In this document: piece by piece, positions 22,865 through 30,244 of the stretch | How positions within the stretch are numbered: the stretch's first letter is position 1 | How the letters are laid out: each line of letters begins with the position of its first letter | Origin: Bog-532 sp963830385 | Lineage (GTDB): Bacteria > Actinomycetota > Actinomycetes > Streptosporangiales > Streptosporangiaceae | NCBI GenBank assembly: GCA_963830385.1 | Contig: CAWHMD010000005.1 | Location: 1,426,001-1,490,000, forward strand | Direction of reading: 5' to 3' | Length of the DNA stretch: 64,000 nt | Translations under genes and position numbers: made by a program | Notes under the pieces: generated by a model | Told to the model about the DNA's origin: nothing | Databases searched by the model: none | The model's input: only the letters and a program-made list of their open reading frames with translations

Positions 22865-23925
22865 GGGTGCTGGTGGTGCGGCCGGACGGGATGGGCGACG
22901 TGCTGCTCACCGGCCCGGCCGTGCGGGCCATCGCCGCCGGCGGGGCGGAGGTGACGTTCCTGGCCGGGCCGGCCGGGACCGCGGCGGCAGGGCTGCTGCC
23001 GGGGGTCGGTTCGGTACTGACCTGGGAGGCGCCCTGGATCGCGCCCGATCCGGGCCCGTTCGACCCGGACTCGGTGTGGTCGCTGGCCTCGCTGGTGCGC
23101 GCGGCGCATCCCGAGGCGGCGGTGATCTTCACGTCGTTCCACCAGTCAGCGCTGCCGACCGCGCTGGTGCTGCGGATGGCGGGAGCACCGTCGATCGCCG
23201 CGATCAGCGAGGACTACCCGGGCGCGCTGCTGGACGTGCGGCACCGGGTCGATGACGACCAGCCCGAGGTCGAGCGGAACCTGTCGCTGGCCCAGGCGGC
23301 GGGGTTTTCGCTGCCCGCCGGCGATGCGGGGCGGCTGGCCATCACGTCTGGGCGGCCCGGCTCGGCCGACGTGGCCGGGTGCCCGGACGGCCGGTACGTG
23401 GTGGTGCACGCGCGGGCGTCGGTGCCGGCCCGGGCCCCATCCCCGGACCGGGCCGCGGCCATCGCCGGGGCCCTGGCCGGGGCCGGCCACCGGGTGGTGG
23501 TCACCGGTTCGGCCGCCGACGCACCGGTCACCGCGGGCATCTGCGCGCAGACCCCGGGCGCGGTGGACCTGGGCGGGCGGACCGGCCTGCGCGCGCTGGC
23601 GGCCGTGCTGGCGGGTGCGGATGTGGTGGTGGCGCCGAACACCGGCGCGGCCCACCTGGCGGCCGCGGTCGGCACCCCGGTGGTGAGCTTGTTCGCGCCG
23701 GTCGTGCCGGCCGTCCGGTGGGCGCCCTACGGGGTGCCGTACCGGCTGCTCGGGCAGCCGGATGCAGCCTGTGCGGGGACCCGGGCGCGAATCTGCCCGG
23801 TGCCCGGGCACCCGTGCCTGGACTCGATCGAGCCCGCTGAAGTGGTCGCGGCGGTCGCCGAACTGTCGGGGGGAGGCCGGGTGCTGGCGGAGGCGGCCCT
23901 GACGCCGGCGGAGGCGGGCCGATGA
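22861..23925 (+). CDS. GT9-family (ADP-heptose transferase-like) glycosyltransferase
   Basis: 354 aa; ATG 22861 overlapping the previous stop (ATGA). N-terminal MRVLVVRPDGMGDVLLTGPA and C-terminal VVAPNTGAAHLAAAVGTPVV with a preceding GRTGLRALAAVL are hallmarks of GT9 heptosyltransferases, the GT-B enzymes that use ADP-heptose in LPS core synthesis. The GDxLLTGPA N-terminal loop carries the acceptor-side Asp; the NTGAAHLAAA loop binds the ADP portion. Finding GT9 in a high-GC Gram-positive together with a full heptose donor route supports a heptosylated glycan. A second GT9 is the last gene of the operon. Confidence 0.88.
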   Translation: MRVLVVRPDGMGDVLLTGPAVRAIAAGGAEVTFLAGPAGTAAAGLLPGVGSVLTWEAPWIAPDPGPFDPDSVWSLASLVRAAHPEAAVIFTSFHQSALPTALVLRMAGAPSIAAISEDYPGALLDVRHRVDDDQPEVERNLSLAQAAGFSLPAGDAGRLAITSGRPGSADVAGCPDGRYVVVHARASVPARAPSPDRAAAIAGALAGAGHRVVVTGSAADAPVTAGICAQTPGAVDLGGRTGLRALAAVLAGADVVVAPNTGAAHLAAAVGTPVVSLFAPVVPAVRWAPYGVPYRLLGQPDAACAGTRARICPVPGHPCLDSIEPAEVVAAVAELSGGGRVLAEAALTPAEAGR

Positions 23926-24881
23926 GGATCTTGATCTGGCACCTGCACGGGTCCTGGCTGACCAGCTTCGTGCAAGGGTCACACGACTACCTGGTGCCGG
24001 TGATCCCCGGGCGGGGGCCGTTCGGCCAGGGCCGGGCCCGGACCTGGGACTGGCCCGGCCGCGTGGTGGAGGTCTCGCCCGCCCAGCTGCGGGACGAGCA
24101 GGTGGACCTGGTGGTGCTGCAGCGCCCGGACGAGCTGCCGCTGGCGGCGGCCTGGCTGGGCCGGACCCCGGGCCGGGACGTGCCCGCCGTCTACCTGGAG
24201 CACGACACCCCGCCCAGGCCTGGCGCCCGGCACCCGATGGCTGACGTCGCGGGCCTCGTGATCGTGCACGTCACCCACTTCAACTCGGTCTTCTGGGACT
24301 GCGGGCCGTCCCCAACGATCGTGATCGAACACGGGGTCGTCGATCCCGGCGCGGCCTGGACGGGCGAGCTGGACCGGGCCGCGGTGGTGGTCAACGACCC
24401 GCTGACCCGGGGCCGGACCGTCGGCACCGACCTGCTGCCCGGGTTCGCCGCCCAAGCGCCGCTGGACGTGTTCGGCATGCGGGTGGCGGGACTGGCCCGG
24501 GCCCAGCGCCTGGACCCCGCACGCTGCGGAGAGTACGACGACCTTCCCCAGGCGCAGCTGCACGCCGAACTCCCCCGGCGCCGGGTGTACGTGCACCCGT
24601 TCCGGTGGACGTCGCTGGGACTGTCGCTGATCGAGGCGATGCTCCTGGCCATGCCGGTGGTCGTGCTGGCCACGACCGAGGCTCCGCGGGCGGTGCCGCC
24701 GGAGGCCGGGGCGATCTCCTCCGACCTGGGCGAGCTGCACGCGGCGGTCCGCCGGTTCATCCGCGACCCGGCCGCCGCCCGGGCGGCCGGGCTGGCGGCC
24801 CGGGAGGCGGCCTGCGCCCGGTACGGCCTCAAACGGTTCCTCCACGACTGGGATCAGCTTCTGCAGGAGGTGAGGGCATGA
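23922..24881 (+). CDS. GT-B glycosyltransferase (GT4-like)
   Basis: 319 aa; ATG 23922, ATGA overlap. Begins MRILIWHLHGSWLTSFVQGS, a common start of short actinobacterial glycosyltransferases. The C-terminal YVHPFRWTSLGLSLIEAMLL then AMPVVVLATTEAP is the GT4 donor-binding E-x7-E type region (PF00534). The N-terminal half contains LVVLQRPDELPLAAAW and YLEHDTPP. It would transfer a nucleotide-activated sugar to the operon's glycan. Slightly shorter than most GT4 enzymes, but with no sign of truncation. Confidence 0.82.
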   Translation: MRILIWHLHGSWLTSFVQGSHDYLVPVIPGRGPFGQGRARTWDWPGRVVEVSPAQLRDEQVDLVVLQRPDELPLAAAWLGRTPGRDVPAVYLEHDTPPRPGARHPMADVAGLVIVHVTHFNSVFWDCGPSPTIVIEHGVVDPGAAWTGELDRAAVVVNDPLTRGRTVGTDLLPGFAAQAPLDVFGMRVAGLARAQRLDPARCGEYDDLPQAQLHAELPRRRVYVHPFRWTSLGLSLIEAMLLAMPVVVLATTEAPRAVPPEAGAISSDLGELHAAVRRFIRDPAAARAAGLAAREAACARYGLKRFLHDWDQLLQEVRA

Positions 24882-26167
24882 GAATCGCCATGGTGTCCGA
24901 GCACGCCGATCCGACCGCGGTGCTCGGTGAGGCCGATGCCGGGGGCCAGAACGTCCACGTGGGCGCGCTGGCCACGGCCCTGGCCGCGCGCGGCCACTCC
25001 GTCACCGTCTACACCCGGCTCACGGACCTGCAGGCAGCGCGGGAGGTCGAGCTGAGCGCCGGTGTCACCGTGCGCCGGCTCAAGGCCGGACCGATCGCAC
25101 CGCTGGCCAAGGACGAGCTGCTGCCGCACATGCCCGAGCTGGGCATGCGGCTGGCCCGGCAGTGGCGGACCGACCCGCCCGACCTGGCGCACGCCCACTT
25201 TTGGATGTCCGGCCTGGCCACCCTGCGGGCCGTCTCCGGCCTGAACGTCCCGGTGGCGCAGACCTTCCACGCGCTCGGCGTGGTCAAGGCGCGCCACCAG
25301 GGGGCCGCCGACCCGAGCCCGGCCGGCCGGGTCCGGGCCGAACGGCGCATCGGCGTCACCTGTGACCAGGTGATAGCTACCTGCAGCGACGAGGCCAGCG
25401 AGCTGGTGGCGCTGGGCGTGCCGTCCAGCCAGATCTCGGTGGTGCCGTGCGGGGTGGACGTGGAGGCGTTCACGGCGCAGGGCGCGGTGGGGTTGGCGGG
25501 GCTTGCGCAGGCCGGTTCTTCGGCCGGTTCTCCGGCCGGTTCTTCGGCGGGCGAAGGGCGGCTGCGGCTGCTGACGCTGGGGCGGCTGGTCGAGCGGAAA
25601 GGGGTGGCGACCGCGATCGCGGCGCTGGCCGAACTACCGGAGGCGGAACTGGTGGTGGCGGGCGGCCCAGACCGCGCCGAGCTCGAGTCCGACCCCGAGT
25701 ACCAGGCACTGTGTGCGGCCGCCGATCGGTACGGGGTCGCGGACCGGGTGCTGTTCACCGGGAGCGTGGCCCGCGCTGACGTACCGGCCCTGATCCGGTC
25801 GGCCGCGGCGATGGTCTGCGTGCCGTGGTACGAGCCGTTCGGCATCGTCCCGTTGGAGGCCATGGCCTGCGGCGTCCCGGTGGTGGCGAGTGCCGTCGGT
25901 GGCCTCACCGACACCGTGGTGGACCGGGCCACCGGCTGGCTGGTGCCGCCCCGCGACCCGGCCGCGCTGGCCCGCGCGCTGCGGGTGCTACTGGCCGATC
26001 CGGCCCGGCGGGCGGCCATGGGCGCGGCCGGCCGGGACCGGGTCGAGCAGTGGTACACCTGGCCCCACGTGGCGGCGCAGACCGAGGCCGTCTACCAGCG
26101 GCTTCGTGCCAACGCGGGAACGAGGCAGGCCGGGGCGGCCCAAGCGGTGACGGCGGGGGCGTCATGA
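24878..26167 (+). CDS. GT4-family glycosyltransferase
   Basis: 429 aa; ATG 24878, ATGA overlap. N-terminus EADAGGQNVHVGALATALAA resembles sucrose-phosphate-synthase/MshA-type GT4 enzymes (GGQxVHV), followed by YTRL and AHAHFWMSGLA. The C-terminal half has LTLGRLVERKGVATAIAAL and VPWYEPFGIVPLEAMACGVP with the E-x7-E pair. Residues about 208-222 are a low-complexity SSAGSPAGSSAG insert encoded by three 12-nt units (25514-25549), lying between the two Rossmann domains where length change would be tolerated. Role: sugar transfer within the heptose locus. Confidence 0.88.
   Translation: MRIAMVSEHADPTAVLGEADAGGQNVHVGALATALAARGHSVTVYTRLTDLQAAREVELSAGVTVRRLKAGPIAPLAKDELLPHMPELGMRLARQWRTDPPDLAHAHFWMSGLATLRAVSGLNVPVAQTFHALGVVKARHQGAADPSPAGRVRAERRIGVTCDQVIATCSDEASELVALGVPSSQISVVPCGVDVEAFTAQGAVGLAGLAQAGSSAGSPAGSSAGEGRLRLLTLGRLVERKGVATAIAALAELPEAELVVAGGPDRAELESDPEYQALCAAADRYGVADRVLFTGSVARADVPALIRSAAAMVCVPWYEPFGIVPLEAMACGVPVVASAVGGLTDTVVDRATGWLVPPRDPAALARALRVLLADPARRAAMGAAGRDRVEQWYTWPHVAAQTEAVYQRLRANAGTRQAGAAQAVTAGAS
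25514..25549 (+). repeat. Three 12-nt in-frame repeats inside the GT4 gene
   Basis: Units at 25514-25525, 25526-25537 and 25538-25549 read GGTTCTTCGGCC with one-base variants. Each adds four residues (Gly/Ser/Ala) to the interdomain linker. In-frame, so copy number changes linker length only. Confidence 0.75.
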
Positions 26168-26802
26168 CCGGACTGGCAGGAGAGACTGGGCTGGCCGAGA
26201 CTGGGCTGGCCGAGACTGGGCTGGCTGCGCCCACGCTTGACCGTCACGTAGAACAGTTGGTCGAGGCGCTGCGCAGCCCGGCTACGGGCCTGGCGACCGC
26301 CCGACGCTGGGGCCGCCGGCTGGCGGTGCCGCTGTTGGCCGGGCAACGGCTGCTGGTGGCCGGCAATGGTGGCAGCGCGGCCGAGGCCCAGCATCTGACC
26401 GCTGAGCTGGTGGGCCGCTACATGGCCGAACGGCCGCCGCTGTCGGCCATCGCCCTGCACGCGGAGACCTCCAGCCTGACCGCCATCGGCAACGACTACG
26501 GCGCCGGCGAGGCGTACGCCCGGCAGGTCGCGGCCCACGGCCGGGACGGCGACACGCTGCTGCTGCTGTCGACCAGCGGCCGCAGCGAGAACGTGCTGGC
26601 CGCCGCTCACCGGGCCCGGTCACAGGGGCTGACCGTATGGGCTATGACCGGCCCGGCCCCGAACCCGCTGGCCGGGTGCGCGGACGAGGCTCTGTGCGTG
26701 GCGGGCGCCGACACGGCGGTCGTCCAAGAGGTCCACCTGGTCGCCATCCACGCGCTGTGCGACGCGCTGGACACCGAGATCGCCGCGGTGACGGTGCCGT
26801 GA
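26164..26802 (+). CDS. gmhA: D-sedoheptulose-7-phosphate isomerase
   Basis: 212 aa; ATG 26164, ATGA overlap. SIS-domain isomerase: LVAGNGGSAAEAQHLTAELV then GRY near 61-81, SLTAIGNDYGAGEAYARQV near 105, LLSTSGRSENVLAAA near 140 and the metal-site helix VVQEVHLVAIHALC near 185. GmhA converts sedoheptulose-7-phosphate to D-glycero-D-manno-heptose-7-phosphate, the first step of nucleotide-heptose synthesis. The first 22 residues include GETGLAETGLAETGLAA, from a 15-nt unit repeated three times, and are not part of the family fold. Followed by HldE with a GTGA overlap. Confidence 0.92.
   Translation: MTGLAGETGLAETGLAETGLAAPTLDRHVEQLVEALRSPATGLATARRWGRRLAVPLLAGQRLLVAGNGGSAAEAQHLTAELVGRYMAERPPLSAIALHAETSSLTAIGNDYGAGEAYARQVAAHGRDGDTLLLLSTSGRSENVLAAAHRARSQGLTVWAMTGPAPNPLAGCADEALCVAGADTAVVQEVHLVAIHALCDALDTEIAAVTVP
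26182..26226 (+). repeat. Three 15-nt tandem repeats in the gmhA 5' end
   Basis: GAGACTGGGCTGGCC at 26182-26196 and 26197-26211, and a copy ending GCT at 26212-26226. Each adds ETGLA. Position right after the start codon suggests slippage-type expansion; changes remain in frame. Confidence 0.85.
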
Positions 26803-28376
26803 GCCGGGCCGGGAGCGGCGGCCCGCTGGTCGTGCTGGGCGACGCGCTGCTCGACCGGGACGTGGACGGGCAGGTCCGGCGGCTGTCGCCGGACGCGCCC
26901 GCCCCGGTGCTGGAGGACGCGGCGGCGAGCTGCCGGCCCGGCGGGGCGGCGCTGGCCGCCCGGCTGGCGGCCGAGGACGGGGTGCCGGTGGTGCTGGCCG
27001 CGCCGCTCGGCGACGACGAGGCCAGTGAGCTGGTAATCGCGCTGCTGGAGCCCTACCTGACCGTGGTCCGGCTGCCACTGACCGGGACGCTGGCGGAGAA
27101 GACCCGGTTCCGGACCAGCGGCCGCACGTTGCTGCGGGCTGACCGGGGCGGCGGGCGGGCGGGGCCGCTCGTGGCGGCGGCCGCGGACGTGATCGCCGGG
27201 GCCGGCGCCATCCTGGTCTCCGACTACGGACGTGGGGTCACCGCCGGCCCGGAGTTGCGATCGTGGCTGGAGCGGCAGGCTGCGCGGGTGCCGCTGGTGT
27301 GGGACCCGCACCCGAAGGGCGCTCCCCCGGTACCGCGGGCCCGGCTGGTCACGCCGAACCACGGCGAGGCACTGGCCCTGGCGGGCAGCGCAGACGGCGC
27401 CGAAGTGCTGCCGTCGGCGGTGGCGGCCGCCCGCGATCTGGGCGCGCGCTGGTCGGCCGACGCGGTGGCCGTGACCCTCGGCGAACGCGGCGCGGTGCTG
27501 GTCCAGGGCGGCACCGCCCCGGCGGTGATCCCGGCCGCGCCGGTGCCGACCGGCGACCCGTGCGGAGCGGGTGACCGGTTCGCGGCGGCTGCCGCGGTAG
27601 CGCTGCGGCGCGGGGCTCTGACCTCGGAAGCAGTGACGTCGGCAGTGGCCGCGGCGTCGGCCTACCTGGCGGCCGGCGGGGTGACCCGCTACGGCACGCC
27701 CGAGGTGGAGGCGGTCGCGGCACGGGATTCGCGAGCACGCCAGGACTCGCACACCCCTCGGCACCCGCACTCCTCCCAAAGCTCACAGACGTATCAGGAT
27801 TTTCACATGTCTAAAATTCCTCCAGAAACGCGGCAACCTCGTGAGTTTGATGGGTTCACCGGGACAGATAAGGCCTTTGGCGCCGCCGTGGAACTGGCTC
27901 GGCGGGTGCGCGCGGGTGGCGGGACCGTGGTGGCCACCGGCGGCTGCTTCGACCTGCTGCACGCCGGTCACGTCAGCCTGCTGCAGAGCGCCCGCTCGCT
28001 CGGTGACTGCCTGATCGTGTGCCTGAACTCAGACGCCTCGGTGCGCCGGCTGAAGGGCCACGGCCGGCCGCTCAACCCCGCCGCCGACCGGGCCGCGGTA
28101 CTGGCCGCGCTGGGCTGCGTCGACGCGATCGCCGTGTTCGCGGAGGACACCCCCTGTGACCTGCTGGAACAGCTGCGGCCGGCCATCTGGGTCAAGGGCG
28201 GCGACTACGACGGCCGGGAGTTGCCGGAAGCCGCCCGGCTGGAAGCCTGGGGCGGGGTCGCGGTCACCGTGCCCTACGTGAGCGGGCATTCGACCACCCG
28301 GCTGGCCTCGGCCCTGTTATGGCCGTGCCCGGCCGGATTCTGCTGCTGCGGGCGCTCGGGCTCGGCGACTTCCTGA
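26799..28376 (+). CDS. hldE: Bifunctional heptose-7-phosphate kinase / heptose-1-phosphate adenylyltransferase
   Basis: 525 aa; GTG 26799, GTGA overlap with gmhA. Residues 1-310 are a PfkB-type kinase (GDALLDRDVDGQVRRLSPDA, GPLVAAAADVI, SDYGRGV, PTGDPCGAGDRFAAAAA). Residues about 365-510 are the nucleotidyltransferase (TGGCFDLLHAGHVSLLQSAR with HxGH, NSDASVRRLKG, WVKGGDYDG). It phosphorylates heptose-7-P and then forms ADP-heptose. The linker (about 315-362; 27745-27890) is low complexity and distinctly AT-richer than the rest of the gene. The last 20 codons (LLWPCPAGFCCCGR...) are not family-like and overlap the next gene by 58 nt, so the natural end may have been near RLASALL. Confidence 0.9.
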   Translation: MSRAGSGGPLVVLGDALLDRDVDGQVRRLSPDAPAPVLEDAAASCRPGGAALAARLAAEDGVPVVLAAPLGDDEASELVIALLEPYLTVVRLPLTGTLAEKTRFRTSGRTLLRADRGGGRAGPLVAAAADVIAGAGAILVSDYGRGVTAGPELRSWLERQAARVPLVWDPHPKGAPPVPRARLVTPNHGEALALAGSADGAEVLPSAVAAARDLGARWSADAVAVTLGERGAVLVQGGTAPAVIPAAPVPTGDPCGAGDRFAAAAAVALRRGALTSEAVTSAVAAASAYLAAGGVTRYGTPEVEAVAARDSRARQDSHTPRHPHSSQSSQTYQDFHMSKIPPETRQPREFDGFTGTDKAFGAAVELARRVRAGGGTVVATGGCFDLLHAGHVSLLQSARSLGDCLIVCLNSDASVRRLKGHGRPLNPAADRAAVLAALGCVDAIAVFAEDTPCDLLEQLRPAIWVKGGDYDGRELPEAARLEAWGGVAVTVPYVSGHSTTRLASALLWPCPAGFCCCGRSGSATS

Positions 28377-29347
28377 CCGGGGTACCCGCGTACCGGGCCG
28401 TGCGCCAGGCGTTCCCGGAGCACCAGGTGGTGCTGGCGGCACCCGCCGCGCTGGCCCCGCTGGTGCCGTTGACGGGCGCCGTCGACGAACTGCTGCCCAC
28501 CGGCGAACTGGCTCCCATCGACTGGACCGGTCCGGCCCCAGCCGTCGGGATTGACCTGCACGGGCGCGGGCCGGCCAGCCACCGGCTGGTCGCGGCGCTG
28601 CGGCCGGGCCGGCTGATCGTGTTCGGCGGCGAGCACGCGGGCGGCTTCACCGGCCCGGTCTGGCGGGCGGGTGAGCACGAGGTGGTGCGCTGGTGCCGGC
28701 TGCTGGTGGAGTCGGGTATCCGGGCCGATCCGAGTGATCTGCTGCTTGGCCCGCCCGCGGGTTCGCATCCGTCGTTCACGCTGATTCATCCCGGCGCCGC
28801 GGCGGCCGGGCGGCGCTGGCCCGCCGACCGGTTCGCGGCGGTGGCTGGGCGGCTGGCGGCCGAGGGTCATGACGTGCGGATCACCGGCTCAGCCGCCGAG
28901 CACGGCTTGGCGTCGCGGGTGGCCGAACTGGCCGGGCTGGCGGACGAGTGCGTGCTGACCGGCCGCACGTCGCTGGCCCAGCTGGCGGCGCTGGTGTCGG
29001 CGTCCCGCCTGGTGGTCTCGAACGACACGGGAATGTCGCACCTGGCCACCGCGTTCGCACGACCCTCGGTGACTTTGTTCGGCCCGGTGCCGCCGTCGGA
29101 ATGGGGGCCGCCCTCCCATCCCCGGCATCAGGCGCTGTGGGCGGGACCGCCCGGGTACCACGGTGACCCGCACGGCGGGCAACTGGATCCGGCCCTGGCC
29201 GCGATCACCCCCGGCCAGGTGACCCAGGCCGCGGCCCGGGCGCTGCGGGGTGGGCGGGAAGAACACGCCAGCCAGCTCAGCGGGGGCGGGTGGCGGGCTG
29301 GCCACTGGCCAGGATGGCGGCGGTCAGCGCCTCGGCGGGCTGGCTGA
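28319..29347 (+). CDS. Second GT9-family glycosyltransferase
   Basis: 342 aa; ATG 28319, inside the hldE 3' end. N-terminal ILLLRALGLGDFLTGVPAYR and C-terminal VSNDTGMSHLATAFARPSVT with LTGRTSLAQLAALVSAS are the GT9 heptosyltransferase signatures; the HPGAAAAGRRWPADRFA stretch binds the ADP part. With the GT9 at 22861-23925 this allows two successive heptose additions. The last 24 codons overlap the convergent LysR gene and are non-family sequence, so the functional C-terminus lies near GREEHAS. Confidence 0.87.
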   Translation: MAVPGRILLLRALGLGDFLTGVPAYRAVRQAFPEHQVVLAAPAALAPLVPLTGAVDELLPTGELAPIDWTGPAPAVGIDLHGRGPASHRLVAALRPGRLIVFGGEHAGGFTGPVWRAGEHEVVRWCRLLVESGIRADPSDLLLGPPAGSHPSFTLIHPGAAAAGRRWPADRFAAVAGRLAAEGHDVRITGSAAEHGLASRVAELAGLADECVLTGRTSLAQLAALVSASRLVVSNDTGMSHLATAFARPSVTLFGPVPPSEWGPPSHPRHQALWAGPPGYHGDPHGGQLDPALAAITPGQVTQAAARALRGGREEHASQLSGGGWRAGHWPGWRRSAPRRAG

Positions 29348-30137
29348 TCGGGCGCGAGCTGGCCAGCAGGACCAGGTCGATCTCGCCCAGATCGGGCAGG
29401 CCGGCCGAGGCGGGCAGCTCGACCAGGCCGTCGGGGATCAGGCTGCGGGCGAAGATCGCCAGCCCGAGGCCGGCCCGGGCGGCGGCCACCACCCCCAGCA
29501 CCCCGCGGACCGTGCAGGTGACCCGGTAGGGCAGCCCGGCCTGCTCCAGCGCCCGGACCCCGCTCGACCGGCTGATGCTGGGCGACTGGTAGACCACCAG
29601 GGCCACCCGCTGGCCGGGGATCAGCCGGGTGCCGGGCGGCGCCGCCCAGACCAGCCGGTCGCGCCGCACCAGGCGGCCGTGCCCCTCCCCCGGCGGCTGC
29701 TTGACGAACGCCACATCCAGGTGACCGGACTCCACCCGCCGCTGCAGGGCGGTGCTCTGGGAGACGGTGAGCTCGAGGTCGATCCGCGGGTAGAGCTGGC
29801 GGAAATCGCGCAGGATGATGGGTACCGGGGTGAGCGCGAGGTCGTCGGTGACGCCGAACCGGATCCGCCCGCTCAGCCCGGAGCCGGTGAAATAGCCGAC
29901 CGCCTGCTCGTGCGCGGCCAGGATCGAGCGGGCAAAACCGGCCATCGCCTCTCCGTCGGCGGTCAGCGTGACGCTGCGGGTGTCACGCACGAACAGCAGC
30001 CGGCCGACCGCGTCCTCCAGCTTGCGGACGTGCTGGCTGACGGTCGGCTGCCCGAGGCCGAGGTTGGCCGCCGCCCGGGTGAAGCTGAGCGTCTGCGCCA
30101 CCGCCAGGAACGTCCGGAGCAGCTCGGGATCGTACAC
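29277..30137 (-). CDS. LysR-family transcriptional regulator
   Basis: 286 aa; GTG 30137 with GAGAGGG 5 nt upstream. N-terminal wHTH: LLRTFLAVAQTLSFTRAAAN then LGLGQPTVSQHVRKLE (about 5-40). C-terminal periplasmic-binding-protein-like effector domain from about 90 (GRIRFGVTDDLALTPVPIIL). Such proteins bind a T-N11-A box and usually control the divergent gene, here an MFS exporter 107 nt away. A 15-bp LysR box lies between them at 30150-30164. Convergent with and overlapping the heptose operon end by 71 nt. Effector unknown. Confidence 0.9.
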   Translation of the reverse strand: MYDPELLRTFLAVAQTLSFTRAAANLGLGQPTVSQHVRKLEDAVGRLLFVRDTRSVTLTADGEAMAGFARSILAAHEQAVGYFTGSGLSGRIRFGVTDDLALTPVPIILRDFRQLYPRIDLELTVSQSTALQRRVESGHLDVAFVKQPPGEGHGRLVRRDRLVWAAPPGTRLIPGQRVALVVYQSPSISRSSGVRALEQAGLPYRVTCTVRGVLGVVAAARAGLGLAIFARSLIPDGLVELPASAGLPDLGEIDLVLLASSRPISQPAEALTAAILASGQPATRPR

Positions 30138-30149
30138 ACCAGCCCTCTC

Positions 30150-30164
30150 ATTGCGGATCGCAAT
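30150..30164. promoter_or_regulatory. LysR box (T-N11-A palindrome)
   Basis: ATTGCG-GAT-CGCAAT, perfect 6-bp arms, containing T-N11-A. It starts 12 nt upstream of the LysR start and about 80 nt from the MFS start. An AT-rich imperfect dyad (GTAATTGAACTAATTAAC) follows at about 30169-30186 and could be the activation site. Confidence 0.7.
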
Positions 30165-30244
30165 AACAGTAATTGAACTAATTAACTTTCTTAATGATAC
30201 GCCGCTGACCAGGATAGGGATGTACCGGACGAGCGAAGATTTGG

